Assembly: GCA_029976005.1 (NCBI GenBank)
Contig: JARKOQ010000097.1
Span: forward strand, 1-36,058
Origin: Aggregatilineales bacterium
Lineage (GTDB): Bacteria; Chloroflexota; Anaerolineae; Aggregatilineales; Ch27
Direction of reading: 5' to 3'
DNA length: 36,058 nucleotides
The number at the start of each line of letters is the position of its first letter. Position 1 is the first letter of the stretch. The notes beneath the pieces were generated by a model. It saw nothing but the letters and a program-made list of their open reading frames with translations, searched no databases and was not told the origin of the DNA. A program made the translations under genes and the position numbers. Shown here piece by piece: positions 14,698-23,347 of the stretch.

Positions 14698-15462
14698 TTG
14701 GCCGATCCCACGACACTCATCACCCCAGCCCCTAAAACGGACACGATCTGGCTGGCGGTTTTCGTGGTTCCCCCGCAGGATCACCCCCTGGCCGTCCAGG
14801 GCAGCCCATTGATCGGGTACGATGTATGGACAGGCACGCTCTTCCCTGACGAGGGCGCGGTCTGGCCGGGGTTCACCAGCAGCCAGGTCAACCGCATTCG
14901 CGCCTTGCCCAGGCCCTACGGGGTGCACATCACCGTCGGCGACGCGCTCGAATACCCGGCCACCGTCCTGCCGGAAGTCGCCAGCCGCCTCGAAGGAATC
15001 GCCGCCCAGGTCGCGCCGTTCGTCCTGAAGGGCGCTTCCTACGACCAGCACTACTGGGATACCGTCCTGGCCCTGCGCTGGGAAGCGGGCATCAACGACC
15101 TGCACCGGCTGGCCGTGGCCAGCGCCGTGCACATCAACACCCTGCGCCACCGCCTGAACCGGGTCACGGTCCCCATGACCACCCAGCCCCACCTGCTGCG
15201 CGACTGGGCGATCGAGACCGTGTTCGGCCGCCACTGGACGATCGAGAAGTACTACCCCCACCTCACCCTGGGCAATGCGCTGGAAAACCAGGCGGAGCGC
15301 GACCGGCTATGGGCCACCTGGCAGCGCAGCGGCTACCTCAGCCAGGACATGGGCGAGTACGATCTGCCGGTCGACCGGCTGTATCTGATGACGCTCACGC
15401 GCGAAAACCGGTTCTGGGGGATTCATCCCGACTACCCGGACGGCTTCCCGCTGCAAGGCTGA
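14698..15462 (+). CDS. 2H phosphoesterase-like protein
   Basis: 254-aa cytoplasmic protein with two H-x-T motifs: YGVHITVGDALEYP (H77, T79) and YYPHLTLGNALENQ (H188, T190), each followed by the same GxALE-type turn. Paired H-x-T/S motifs about 110 residues apart are the signature of the 2H phosphoesterase superfamily (2'-5' RNA ligase, LigT, DUF1045 and cyclic phosphodiesterases), which act on 2'-5' or cyclic phosphodiesters of nucleotides or RNA. I cannot assign a subfamily. The start is TTG, supported by GGGAGG at 14683-14688; no ATG fits. It is convergent with pgl, with 18 bp between the stops. Confidence 0.7.
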   Translation: MADPTTLITPAPKTDTIWLAVFVVPPQDHPLAVQGSPLIGYDVWTGTLFPDEGAVWPGFTSSQVNRIRALPRPYGVHITVGDALEYPATVLPEVASRLEGIAAQVAPFVLKGASYDQHYWDTVLALRWEAGINDLHRLAVASAVHINTLRHRLNRVTVPMTTQPHLLRDWAIETVFGRHWTIEKYYPHLTLGNALENQAERDRLWATWQRSGYLSQDMGEYDLPVDRLYLMTLTRENRFWGIHPDYPDGFPLQG

Positions 15463-15480
15463 TCCCGTCCGGAGCCAGCC

Positions 15481-16233
15481 TCAGGCGGGTCCGCCCCGCC
15501 CGGCCGCAGCCTCGTCGACCATCCACAACAGACTGCCACGCATAGGCCGGATAATCTGGGCCGGCAGGCGATCCGGCTGATACGTGCCGTACAGCACCTG
15601 CTGGAGCCGCCCTGCCTTGCTCGCCCCCGACACCAGGAACAGGATGTGCCGGGCCGCATTCAGCGCGGCCGGCGTCAGGCTGATCCGCCAGCTTGCCAGT
15701 TTGTCCACCTGGTAGGCCGTCACCCAGCGTTTCGCCTCGCGGATAGCCTCCGCGCCGGGGAACAGTGACGCGGTATGCCCATCCTCGCCCATGCCCAGCA
15801 AGACCAGGTCGAACGCGGCGGTCAGGGCGTCGCCCCGCCGAATCCGGGCAGCGAAGAAGGTGCGCAGCATGCCCTCGTATTCCGCCGCCGCGGCGGCCGG
15901 GGCCATCTCGCCGTGCATGCGGTGTACATTCTGGGCCGGGATGGGCACGCGAGAGAGCCAGGCTTCCCAGGCCATGCGGTAGTTGCTGTCCTCGTGCTCC
16001 GGCGGTACCGGGCGCTCGTCCCCCCAAAAGACGTGGATGGCAGCCCAATCAAGCTGGGCGGCCAGATCGTCCTGAGCCAGCCGGGCATACAACAGGCGCG
16101 GCGTCGACCCACCCGACAGCGCCAGCGTCGCCTGCCCGCGTTCCGCGATCGCCTCCCTGGTGATGGCAATCACCTGCCGGGCCGCCGCATCCGCCAGCGC
16201 CGCCGGGTCACGATAGGTCTTGACGGTGCTCAT
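15481..16233 (-). CDS. pgl: 6-phosphogluconolactonase
   Basis: Hydrolyses 6-phosphoglucono-delta-lactone to 6-phosphogluconate, the second step of the oxidative pentose-phosphate pathway. This is the 250-aa DevB/SOL type, with the phosphate-binding LALSGGSTPR (37-46), VFWGDERPVPPEHEDSNYRMA (68-88) and LLGMGEDGHTASLFPG (145-160), where the catalytic Asp and His lie. It ends shortly after a motif-free C-terminal helix. It is the last gene of rpiA-zwf-pgl, 23 bp after zwf. GAGGAACGGAC precedes the ATG. No gnd is in the window, so 6-phosphogluconate dehydrogenase or an Entner-Doudoroff route must lie elsewhere. Confidence 0.96.
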   Translation of the reverse strand: MSTVKTYRDPAALADAAARQVIAITREAIAERGQATLALSGGSTPRLLYARLAQDDLAAQLDWAAIHVFWGDERPVPPEHEDSNYRMAWEAWLSRVPIPAQNVHRMHGEMAPAAAAAEYEGMLRTFFAARIRRGDALTAAFDLVLLGMGEDGHTASLFPGAEAIREAKRWVTAYQVDKLASWRISLTPAALNAARHILFLVSGASKAGRLQQVLYGTYQPDRLPAQIIRPMRGSLLWMVDEAAAGRGGPA

Positions 16234-16256
16234 GTCCGTTCCTCAATTGCAAGTAT

Positions 16257-17732
16257 TCATCCCGCGCCGCCCTGGGGCTCTTCTGCGTCATGCGTCAGGC
16301 AGCCCATCCGCCAGCGCCGGCCGTCGGCCTGCATGAACGCATCGGCAGCCTCCGGCCCCCAGCTTCCCGGCGCGTAACTCGCCAGCGGCGGGGCCTCCGC
16401 CGACTGCCAGCCCTCCAGCACCGGATCGACCAGCTTCCAGGCCAGCTCGATCTCGTCGCTGCGGGCAAACAGCGAGGCATCCCCATTCAGCGCGTCCAGC
16501 AGCAGGCGCTCGTAGGCATCCGGCAGCGGCTGCCCGTTGAACGAGGACCGGTAATGGAACTCCATGTCGACCGGCTGCATGGCCTGGGTCGAATCCGGCA
16601 CTTTGGCCTGAAAGGTCAGGTGCAGCCCCTCGTCCGGCTGGATGCACATCGCCAGCACGTTCGGCAAGAACTCGGTATCCTGCGGCAGGTTGAACATGAC
16701 GTGCGGCGGCCGCTGGAAGCGGACGCTGATCTCGCTCGTCTTGGCCGCGAGCGCCTTGCCGGAACGCAAATAGAACGGCACGCCCTGCCAGCGCCAGTTG
16801 TCGATGTACAGCTTGAGCGCCGCATAGGTCGGCGTCTCGGAGTCGGGAGCCACGCCCTCGGCGGTGTGGTAGCCCGCATACTGAGCGCGCACCGTGTCCT
16901 GAGGGCGGATCGGCCGGATCGCGCTCAGGATTTTGGCCTTCTCGTTGCGCACCGCGTCGGCATTGAACGACGCGGGTGGCTCCATCGCCACCAGGGACAG
17001 CAGTTGCAGCAGGTGGTTCTGGAACATATCGCGCACCACGCCGGACTGGTCATAGTATCCGGCCCGGTGGCCCACATCCACCGTCTCCGCCACCGTGATC
17101 TGGACGTGATCGACGTAGCGCCGGTTCCAGACCGGCTCGAAGATCGTGTTGGCGAAGCGGAAGAACAGGATGTTCTGCGCGGTTTCCTTGCCCAGGTAAT
17201 GATCGATCCGGTAAATCTGATCCTCGCCGAAGACGGCATGCACCTCTTCATTCAGCGCGCGGGCCGACTCCCGATCGTGGCCGAACGGCTTTTCGATCAC
17301 GATCCGCCGCCAGCCCCCGGCCGAGCGGTTCATCTCCGCCCGCGCCAGGTTCTGGATGGAATCCACGTACAGCTCCGGGCTGACCGAGAGGTAGTACAGC
17401 CGGTCGGCCGGGCCGCCCTCCAGCCTGACCAGCAGGCGATCCAGCTTCCTGAAGTCGTCCAGCTCCTTCAGGCTGCCCGGCGAATACCAGATTTTCTCCC
17501 GGAAGGCTTTCCAGCGCTCCGGCTCGAAAGCCTCGCCCATGAAGCGACGGGCGCTTTCCTCCAGCCCATCCCGGAATTCCTCGTGGCTGTAGGGCCGCCG
17601 CGCCGTCCCAATGATGCGGGTTGATTCGGGCAGCCGCCCCTTGCAATAGAGGTTCAACAGGGCGGGAATCAGCTTGCGATTGGTCAGGTCGCCCGAAGCG
17701 CCGAAGATGACGATGCTCGTACTGCCAGTCAT
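16257..17732 (-). CDS. zwf: Glucose-6-phosphate 1-dehydrogenase
   Basis: Oxidises glucose-6-phosphate to the lactone with NAD(P)+, feeding pgl next door. The 491-aa length is normal. The N-terminal dinucleotide site is [19 protein letters not shown] (7-25), IEKPFGHD lies at 146-153, the substrate and catalytic motif is RIDHYLGKE (175-183) with H178, and [12 protein letters not shown] provides the second conserved His. The ATG at 17732 has AAAGGAA 7-8 nt upstream. It lies between rpiA (61 bp upstream) and pgl (23 bp downstream), consistent with one operon. Confidence 0.98.
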   Translation of the reverse strand: MTGSTSIVIFGASGDLTNRKLIPALLNLYCKGRLPESTRIIGTARRPYSHEEFRDGLEESARRFMGEAFEPERWKAFREKIWYSPGSLKELDDFRKLDRLLVRLEGGPADRLYYLSVSPELYVDSIQNLARAEMNRSAGGWRRIVIEKPFGHDRESARALNEEVHAVFGEDQIYRIDHYLGKETAQNILFFRFANTIFEPVWNRRYVDHVQITVAETVDVGHRAGYYDQSGVVRDMFQNHLLQLLSLVAMEPPASFNADAVRNEKAKILSAIRPIRPQDTVRAQYAGYHTAEGVAPDSETPTYAALKLYIDNWRWQGVPFYLRSGKALAAKTSEISVRFQRPPHVMFNLPQDTEFLPNVLAMCIQPDEGLHLTFQAKVPDSTQAMQPVDMEFHYRSSFNGQPLPDAYERLLLDALNGDASLFARSDEIELAWKLVDPVLEGWQSAEAPPLASYAPGSWGPEAADAFMQADGRRWRMGCLTHDAEEPQGGAG

Positions 17733-17793
17733 GGTTGGATTCCTTTGATGGACAAGAAGTATCTATCCGGCCAATCCGATCGACAAGCGGACT

Positions 17794-18486
17794 CTAGCCC
17801 AGCCGGCTGAAGTGGCGCAGCCCGTCCGCCCCGGCGACGATAACGTCCGTCACCAGCCCCAGGAACAGCCCGTGCTCGACAATCCCGGCCCGGCTTTCCA
17901 GGCTCCGCGCCAGCGCGCCGCAGTCCTCGATCGGGCCAAAGCGCGTATCCAGAATCAGATTGCCCTGGTCCGTGTGGAAGGGCGTGCCATCCCCGGCCAG
18001 GCGCAGCACGGCCTCGCCACCAAGCGACTGCAAAAAACGGACGTGCGACCGCCAGCCGAACTCGACCACCTCGATCGGCACCGCCCAGTGAGTCCCCAGC
18101 GTCCCAGACAGCTTGTCCTCATCGACCACGATGATCTCCCGGCGGCTGGCCTGGGCGACCATCTTCTCGCGCAGCAGCGCCCCGCCGCCGCCCTTGATCA
18201 CGTCCAGCTTCAGATCGACCTCGTCCGCGCCGTCGATCGTGATGTCGACCACCGCCTGATCGTCCAGGGTGGAGAGAGGAATGCCCAGAGCATGGGCTTC
18301 CGCCTCGATCTGGCGCGAACAGGGCACGCCGATGATTCCCGTCAGTCTGCCTTCGGCCAACAACTGGGCCAGGCGGCGAACCGCGAAGATGGCGGTGCTG
18401 CCGTGCCCCAAACCAACCACCATGCCGGATTGGATGAATTCCACAGCCTGTTCGGCTGCCTGTCGCTTCAATTGCTCGGTCTGCAT
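17794..18486 (-). CDS. rpiA: Ribose-5-phosphate isomerase A
   Basis: Interconverts ribose-5-phosphate and ribulose-5-phosphate. The 230-aa product has the RpiA marks GLGHGST (25-31, usually GLGTGST), [10 protein letters not shown] (82-91), and [14 protein letters not shown] (96-109) with catalytic E107, plus [10 protein letters not shown] near the end. The frame is open up to 18558, but the ATG at 18486 gives the family length and starts just before the first conserved helix; GGGAGAG lies about 12 nt upstream. It is the first gene of the rpiA-zwf-pgl group. A TAAAAT at 18549-18554 on the minus strand may be its -10. Confidence 0.96.
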   Translation of the reverse strand: MQTEQLKRQAAEQAVEFIQSGMVVGLGHGSTAIFAVRRLAQLLAEGRLTGIIGVPCSRQIEAEAHALGIPLSTLDDQAVVDITIDGADEVDLKLDVIKGGGGALLREKMVAQASRREIIVVDEDKLSGTLGTHWAVPIEVVEFGWRSHVRFLQSLGGEAVLRLAGDGTPFHTDQGNLILDTRFGPIEDCGALARSLESRAGIVEHGLFLGLVTDVIVAGADGLRHFSRLG

Positions 18487-18605
18487 AAGGACGGTTACTC
18501 TCCCGGAATCATTGCCGGCGGGGTTCCAGCCGGCCCAATCACGCGGGGATTTTAGCACAGGATGGGTGTCGACGCGCCCTCTTTTGTGTTATACGCCGAA
18601 AAACG

Positions 18606-18636
18606 CCTCACTGCGGAAACGCGGAGAACGCAGAGG
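18606..18636 (+). repeat. Decayed dispersed repeat, copy D2
   Basis: CCTCACTGCGGAAACGCGG followed by AGAACGCAGAGG resembles the TCACCACAGAGGACACG-type repeat at 35878-35910 (inverted), with many AC-to-GC changes. Confidence 0.4.
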
Positions 18637-18673
18637 CAAACGGTGACACGCCAGGCGCTCTACGTTTGTTATT

Positions 18674-18703
18674 GTCCGCGTTTTTTGCGCTCCTGGCGGT
18701 TCC
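18674..18703 (-). repeat. Dispersed CCGCCAAGAACGCC repeat, copy D
   Basis: On the minus strand: GGAACCGCCAGGAGCGC, then AAAAAACGCGGAC. It is a diverged form of the repeat at 2905 and 11441. Confidence 0.5.
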
Positions 18704-18732
18704 TGATTGCCCTACCTCCGAATCCAACCGAC

Positions 18733-18760
18733 TTGTTCCGCGACCAGACTCGTCTATAAT
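18733..18760 (+). promoter_or_regulatory. Promoter of the protealysin-emfourin pair
   Basis: TTGTTC (18733-18738), 16-bp spacer and a consensus TATAAT (18755-18760). Transcription would start near 18767 and leave a leader of about 70 nt before the ATG at 18838. Confidence 0.65.
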
Positions 18761-18837
18761 GCAAGAGTGGTTCGTGTGGTATGGTCACCGGGTTCGATTC
18801 GAAAAGTGTCCTTCTTGTGTGAGTGAAAGAGAGTCTC

Positions 18838-19992
18838 ATGGCTTACCCGACTGGTCCTGAACACCCGCTCCAATGCATCCTCCCGCCTCACATGTTGCAG
18901 AATATCGCCGAACACGGCACGGCCGAGCAGCGCCGCTGGGCCGTCGCCACCCTGGCTACCTCGGAACAGTTCCGCGGGCAGCGCACCGCTTCCGCTCAGT
19001 TTCCCTCGCTTGCCTTCCGAGCTGTCGCCGTCGGGAAGCAGCGCACGATCTTCAACGCCGACAACCAGACCAATCTACCGGGCCGCACGGTTCGCTCCGA
19101 AGGGGACGACCCCACCGGCGACGCGGCGGTCGATGAAGCCTACGACTACTCCGGCGCGACCTACGATCTCTACAAGGAGGTCTACGAGCGCAACTCGATC
19201 GACAACCAGGGGCTACCGCTGCGCTCCACCGTCCACTATGGACAGGGCTATGACAACGCCTTCTGGAACGGGCAGCAGATGGTCTACGGCGACGGTGACG
19301 AGGACCTGCCGGCCGACGATCGCCTGTTCAACCGCTTCACCCTGTCGATCGACATCGTCGGCCATGAACTGACCCACGGCGTCACTCAATACGAAGCCAA
19401 GCTCGTCTACTACGAGCAGTCCGGCGCGATGAACGAGTCGATGTCGGACGTGTTTGGCTCGCTGGTCAAGCAGCGCCAGCTCAACCAGACCGCCGCCGAC
19501 GCGGACTGGATCATCGGCCAGGGCCTGTTCACGTCGAAAGTCAACGGAGTCGGCATCCGGTCGATGAAAGCCCCCGGGACCGCCTACGACGATCCCGTGC
19601 TGGGCAAGGACCCGCAACCGGCCCACATGAACGACTACAAGAACATCGACTACGACAACGGCGGCGTGCACATCAACTCCGGCATCCCCAACCACGCCTT
19701 CTACGTCGTCGCGCGGGAACTGGGCGGCTTTGCCTGGGAAAAGGCGGGCCGCATCTGGTACGTCGCCCTGCGTGACAAGCTCCAGGCCAAGTCAAATTTC
19801 CAGGACTCGGCCAACCTGACTTTCCTGGTCGCCGGACAGTTGTACGGGGCCGGCAGCATCGAGCAGCAGGCCGTGCGCACCGGCTGGAGCGAAGTCGGGA
19901 TTACGGTCTCCAGCGGGAACGGTTCGACGGAAACCCCCGATCTGGAAGGCTGCCGCGAACTGCTGATCCGGGTGCTGGGCGGCAGCCGCTAA
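18838..19992 (+). CDS. Protealysin-like M4 metalloprotease
   Basis: Zinc endopeptidase of the thermolysin family (M4), protealysin branch. The zinc site is GHELTH (175-180), with the third ligand E200 in GAMNESMSD; the later HINSGIPNHAFY carries the conserved His region. The N-terminal 50 residues (CILPPHMLQNIAEHG, then RRWAVATLATSE) match the short protealysin-type propeptide in place of the long FTP/PepSY propeptide. There is no signal peptide, as usual for protealysins, which mature in the cytoplasm. The 384-aa start is ATG 18838; GTG 18823 is an alternative five codons upstream. The emfourin gene follows after 26 bp and should encode its inhibitor. Confidence 0.93.
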   Translation: MAYPTGPEHPLQCILPPHMLQNIAEHGTAEQRRWAVATLATSEQFRGQRTASAQFPSLAFRAVAVGKQRTIFNADNQTNLPGRTVRSEGDDPTGDAAVDEAYDYSGATYDLYKEVYERNSIDNQGLPLRSTVHYGQGYDNAFWNGQQMVYGDGDEDLPADDRLFNRFTLSIDIVGHELTHGVTQYEAKLVYYEQSGAMNESMSDVFGSLVKQRQLNQTAADADWIIGQGLFTSKVNGVGIRSMKAPGTAYDDPVLGKDPQPAHMNDYKNIDYDNGGVHINSGIPNHAFYVVARELGGFAWEKAGRIWYVALRDKLQAKSNFQDSANLTFLVAGQLYGAGSIEQQAVRTGWSEVGITVSSGNGSTETPDLEGCRELLIRVLGGSR

Positions 19993-20018
19993 CGGCAGGG
20001 CCAGAAAGGAGGCCCACC

Positions 20019-20342
20019 ATGCAAATCGATTTTGAGCGCAGCGGCGGCTTCATGGGGCTGCGCATCGCCGCCAGTTTCGTGCTGGATGAGCTGGACGAGG
20101 CCGACGCCGAGGAAGTCCGCTCGCTCATCAACGCGTCAAATTTCTTCAGCCTGCCTGCCCGGATCGAATCGGGACAGGGCATGGACCAGTTCCAGTACAG
20201 GCTCACCGTATCACGCCAGGAAGCCTTCGATCCGGAACCGGTCTCGCACACCGTCACGATGGGCGAAGCCTCCGCCCCGCCGGAGATGCAGATGCTCCTG
20301 CGCAAGCTCACCGTCCTGGCCCGGGGGCAGCAGTCGCGCTGA
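20019..20342 (+). CDS. Emfourin-like protealysin inhibitor
   Basis: 107-aa protein matching the emfourin (M4in) family, tight-binding cytoplasmic inhibitors encoded beside protealysin genes. Characteristic parts are the opening IDFERSGGFMGLRIA, the acidic helix EADAEEVRSLINASNFFSLP, FQYRLTVS, then VSHTVTMGE and a final LRKLTVLA helix. An ideal AGGAGG lies upstream of the ATG, stronger than the protease's own site, consistent with making inhibitor in excess. The pairing strongly supports the protealysin assignment for the gene before it. No TM or signal peptide. Confidence 0.9.
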   Translation: MQIDFERSGGFMGLRIAASFVLDELDEADAEEVRSLINASNFFSLPARIESGQGMDQFQYRLTVSRQEAFDPEPVSHTVTMGEASAPPEMQMLLRKLTVLARGQQSR

Positions 20343-20380
20343 CCGCGTCCTCAGCCAGGCACCTGCACGAAGAACGCAAA

Positions 20381-20406
20381 ACCGGGCGTCCGCATGGGCG
20401 CCCGGT
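20381..20406. terminator. Bidirectional terminator between emfourin and pgi
   Basis: ACCGGGCG / CGCCCGGT 8-bp stem with a 10-nt loop between convergent genes. On the minus strand TTTTGCG follows and on the plus strand CGATTTCTT, so it serves pgi best. Confidence 0.75.
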
Positions 20407-20441
20407 CGATTTCTTGCCCGTATACATGCTGGAATGATCGC

Positions 20442-22073
20442 TCAGTCCAGCAGGCGCTTCAGGCCGCCCGCCACGTCGCTGCCCAGATCGAAGCGCAGCA
20501 CCCGGCGCTGGTTGTCCAGCAGCGCCTGGCGATCCCCGGCCGCCTGGGCCGCGATCAGCGTGCCAAACGAGAGTTTCGAGCTGGTCGAGCCTGGCTCATC
20601 CGGAATGGCGACATCCCGATCCACCGAGGACACAAACTGGACGAACAGGCCGTTGCCGCCGTCGCCCTTGTGAAGCTGGCCCGTCGAATGCAGGAAGCGC
20701 GGCCCGTAGCCGGCCGCCGTCGCCAGGTGGGCGCGATCGCGTACGGCCAGGCGCAGCGCGTCGAGCGCGGCCGTCGTCTCCGGCGTCGGCTTCACATAGG
20801 CTTGCAGGCAGAGGTAATCGCCCGGCTTCGCGCCGGCCAGGAAGGCCCGCAGCGTCTCGGCCGAGGGGCTGTCCGCCGGAACCGCCGGCAGGCGGCCCGT
20901 TTCCGCGTAGGCCGCCACGGCCTGGCGGGCCAGCACCTTGGCCGCCTCGACGTTGGGCTGGTCGAACGGGTTGATGCGCAGCAGGTGGCTGGCGACCGCC
21001 GTCGCCACTTCCCACAGCATGAACTGCTCGCCCAGATCGTAGCGCCTGGCCAAGGGGAGGCGCACCACCGGATGCCCGGCATCGGCCAGCGCGGCCAGGG
21101 CCGCGTCGCGATTCGAATCGCCGTCAAAATCGAGACTGACGAAGAGCCGGTCGTCCCCATATACCTCCGGCGCGCCGAGCGCTTCCCAGACCACCGGCAG
21201 GATGCCGACGCCTTCCTTGCCGGTGCTTTCCGCCACGAGCTGCTCGATCCAATCGACCACGTGCGCGATCTCGTCCGAGGCCACGATCGTCAGTTTGTCG
21301 CGCCCGGCCCGGGCCAGCACGCCCAGGATCACGCCGAGCCGCAGGCCGGGGTTGTCCCCGGCCGCGGGAATCCGGCAGGCTTGCGCCATCGCCGCGCCCG
21401 CGTCCAGCAGGCGCGTGACGTCCACGCCGACCAGCGCCGCCGGAACCAGCCCGAACAGCGACAGGGCCGAGAAACGCCCGCCGATCTCAGGATCGTTCAG
21501 GAAGGCGAAGCGGAAGCCGTACTGCGAGGCGACCTTTTCCAGCTTGCTGCCGGGATCGGTGATGGCGATGAAATGCCGGCCGGCCTCCGCCGCGCCGACC
21601 GCCTCGGCCACCCGGCTGTAGAAGTACGCCAGGAAGGAGAATGTTTCGACCGTGCCGCCGGATTTGGTCGAGACGATGTACAGGGTCTTGCGCGGATCGT
21701 GGGCCGCGTCGGCCGCCCACACCGCGCCCGGATCGGTGCTGTCCAGCACCGACAGCGCCAGGCGGCCCGGCGCGGGGGTAGCGAACGTGGTACTGAACAC
21801 TTCCGGAGCCAGGCTGGAGCCGCCCATCCCCAGCAGCAGGGCATGGGTATAGCCTTCCTCGGCCACGGCCTTAACCAGAGTCTGAATATCTTTGACGTGG
21901 ACGCGCATCGTCTCCGGCAGGTGCAGCCAGCCCAGCCGGTTGGTGATCTCGGCCGGCTCCGGCTTCCAGAGCGTGTGATCGTGCTCCCACAGGCGCGGTA
22001 CGACCCGGCTCGCCGTCAACTGGGCCAGAGTCGCGTCGACCTCGGCCTGATGGCCCCCCAGTCTGGTGATCAT
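20442..22073 (-). CDS. pgi: Glucose-6-phosphate isomerase
   Basis: Interconverts glucose-6-phosphate and fructose-6-phosphate. The 543-aa protein has the SIS-type sugar-phosphate site LLGMGGSSLAPE (80-91) and IVSTKSGGTVET (133-144), followed by GGRFSALSLFGLVPAAL and, near the C-terminus, FLHSTGQLHKGDG. It matches the Pgi half of the bifunctional transaldolase/Pgi proteins more than classical E. coli Pgi. Its ATG overlaps the tal stop as ATGA (22070-22073), so translation is probably coupled. A terminator hairpin lies 36 bp past its stop. Confidence 0.95.
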   Translation of the reverse strand: MITRLGGHQAEVDATLAQLTASRVVPRLWEHDHTLWKPEPAEITNRLGWLHLPETMRVHVKDIQTLVKAVAEEGYTHALLLGMGGSSLAPEVFSTTFATPAPGRLALSVLDSTDPGAVWAADAAHDPRKTLYIVSTKSGGTVETFSFLAYFYSRVAEAVGAAEAGRHFIAITDPGSKLEKVASQYGFRFAFLNDPEIGGRFSALSLFGLVPAALVGVDVTRLLDAGAAMAQACRIPAAGDNPGLRLGVILGVLARAGRDKLTIVASDEIAHVVDWIEQLVAESTGKEGVGILPVVWEALGAPEVYGDDRLFVSLDFDGDSNRDAALAALADAGHPVVRLPLARRYDLGEQFMLWEVATAVASHLLRINPFDQPNVEAAKVLARQAVAAYAETGRLPAVPADSPSAETLRAFLAGAKPGDYLCLQAYVKPTPETTAALDALRLAVRDRAHLATAAGYGPRFLHSTGQLHKGDGGNGLFVQFVSSVDRDVAIPDEPGSTSSKLSFGTLIAAQAAGDRQALLDNQRRVLRFDLGSDVAGGLKRLLD

Positions 22074-23170
22074 GAGCCACTCCCCATCAACTGCGCGCGC
22101 TTGGCCTCCACGCTGGCCATCAGACTCTCGAAGGATTTGGCGAACGACTCGACGCCTTCATCCTGCAATTCCTGGGTCGCCTGCTCCAGGTCGATCCCCA
22201 GGGTCGCCAGTGCCTTGAGCTGGGCGACGGCCTCGTTCAGGCCCTCTTCCAGGGCGGCCTCGACCTTGGCATGATCCAGAATGGCGTCCACCGTCTGGGG
22301 CGGTACGGTGTTAACCGTGTCCTTGCCGATCAGGTTGTCGACGTAGATCGTGTCGGGATAGGCCGGATTCTTGGTACTGGTACTGGCCCACAGCGGCCGC
22401 TGCACACGCGCGCCGCGCTCCGCCAGGATATCCCACTGCCGGCCGCTGAAAATCTCCTTGAAGCGGGCATACACAACCTTGGAGTTGGCGATCGCGATCT
22501 TGCCCTGGAGGGCCGTGTTGCCCAGATCGGCCAGGCGCTTGTCCAGCTTGGTGTCCACCCGGCTGACAAAGAACGACGCGACCGAGGCCACCTTGCTCAG
22601 GTCGCCGCCTGCCGCGGCCAGTTCTTCCAGCCCGGCAACATACGCCTCGGCCACGTCCACGTACTGGGTGAGCGAGAAGATCAGCGTCACGTTGACGTTG
22701 ATGCCTTCCGAGATGAGCTGCTCGACGGCGGGAATCCCTTCCGGCGTGGCCGGCACCTTGATCATGATGTTAGGCCGCGCCAGAGTCTTGAACAGGCGGC
22801 GGGCGTCGGCGATGGTCCGATCGGTATCGTGGGCCAGCAGCGGGCTGACTTCCAGGCTGACGTAGCCATCCACCCCGCCCGTCCGGTCGTACACCGGGCG
22901 CAGCATGTCCGCCGCCCGGCTGATGTCCTCGATCGCCAGCGCTTCGTAGATCGCCTCGGTCGAGTGACCTTCGCGGGCCAGCCGGGCGATGGCCGGATCG
23001 TAGTCGGCGGTATGGGCGATGGCCTTCTCGAAAATCGTCGGATTGGAGGTCACGCCAAGCACCCCGGCGTCCAGCAGTGTCTGGAATTCACCATTCTCCA
23101 GAAGCTCACGGCGAATATTGTCATACCAGATCGATTGCCCCAATCCGGCCAGATCGTGTAGTTTGGTCAT
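22070..23170 (-). CDS. tal: Transaldolase
   Basis: Transfers the dihydroxyacetone unit between sedoheptulose-7-phosphate and glyceraldehyde-3-phosphate in the non-oxidative pentose-phosphate pathway. The 366-aa length fits the TalB-like, type 2 group. Family marks are GVTSNPTIFEKAI (39-51), VSLEVSPLLAHDT, NIMIKVPATPEG with Schiff-base K138, NVNVTLIFSLTQY, and SKNPAYPDTIYVDNLIG-type sequence. It lies upstream of pgi and overlaps it by 4 nt. In other bacteria the two are fused into one protein; here a stop codon still separates them. Upstream GAGAAAGGC serves as ribosome-binding site. Confidence 0.96.
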   Translation of the reverse strand: MTKLHDLAGLGQSIWYDNIRRELLENGEFQTLLDAGVLGVTSNPTIFEKAIAHTADYDPAIARLAREGHSTEAIYEALAIEDISRAADMLRPVYDRTGGVDGYVSLEVSPLLAHDTDRTIADARRLFKTLARPNIMIKVPATPEGIPAVEQLISEGINVNVTLIFSLTQYVDVAEAYVAGLEELAAAGGDLSKVASVASFFVSRVDTKLDKRLADLGNTALQGKIAIANSKVVYARFKEIFSGRQWDILAERGARVQRPLWASTSTKNPAYPDTIYVDNLIGKDTVNTVPPQTVDAILDHAKVEAALEEGLNEAVAQLKALATLGIDLEQATQELQDEGVESFAKSFESLMASVEAKRAQLMGSGS

Positions 23171-23347
23171 GGTGAAGCCTTTCTCTCAGCCCTTAACGGC
23201 GGGTGCAATTTATCCACGGGGCCACGCTGTCGCGTTTCCTGCCCAGTCGTAGGACCCAGACCCCCATTTTACCCCATTCAGGCGGGCTGCCAGCCAGTGA
23301 CGGGACTCACTATCTGGCAGGTGATGTTTCACCGGCGCGCGCCCGGC

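Larger units (their letters stand above)
18487..18837. other. Divergent intergenic region with repeat remnants
   Basis: This 351-bp gap separates rpiA (minus) from the protealysin gene (plus). It contains possible promoters in both directions, two decayed dispersed repeats (18606-18636 and 18674-18703) and no convincing gene; the short open frames here are repeat-derived. Confidence 0.7.

Noticed and set aside
20394..22274. 626-aa plus-strand frame across pgi and tal
   Set aside because: An antisense shadow; both minus-strand enzymes show all family motifs.
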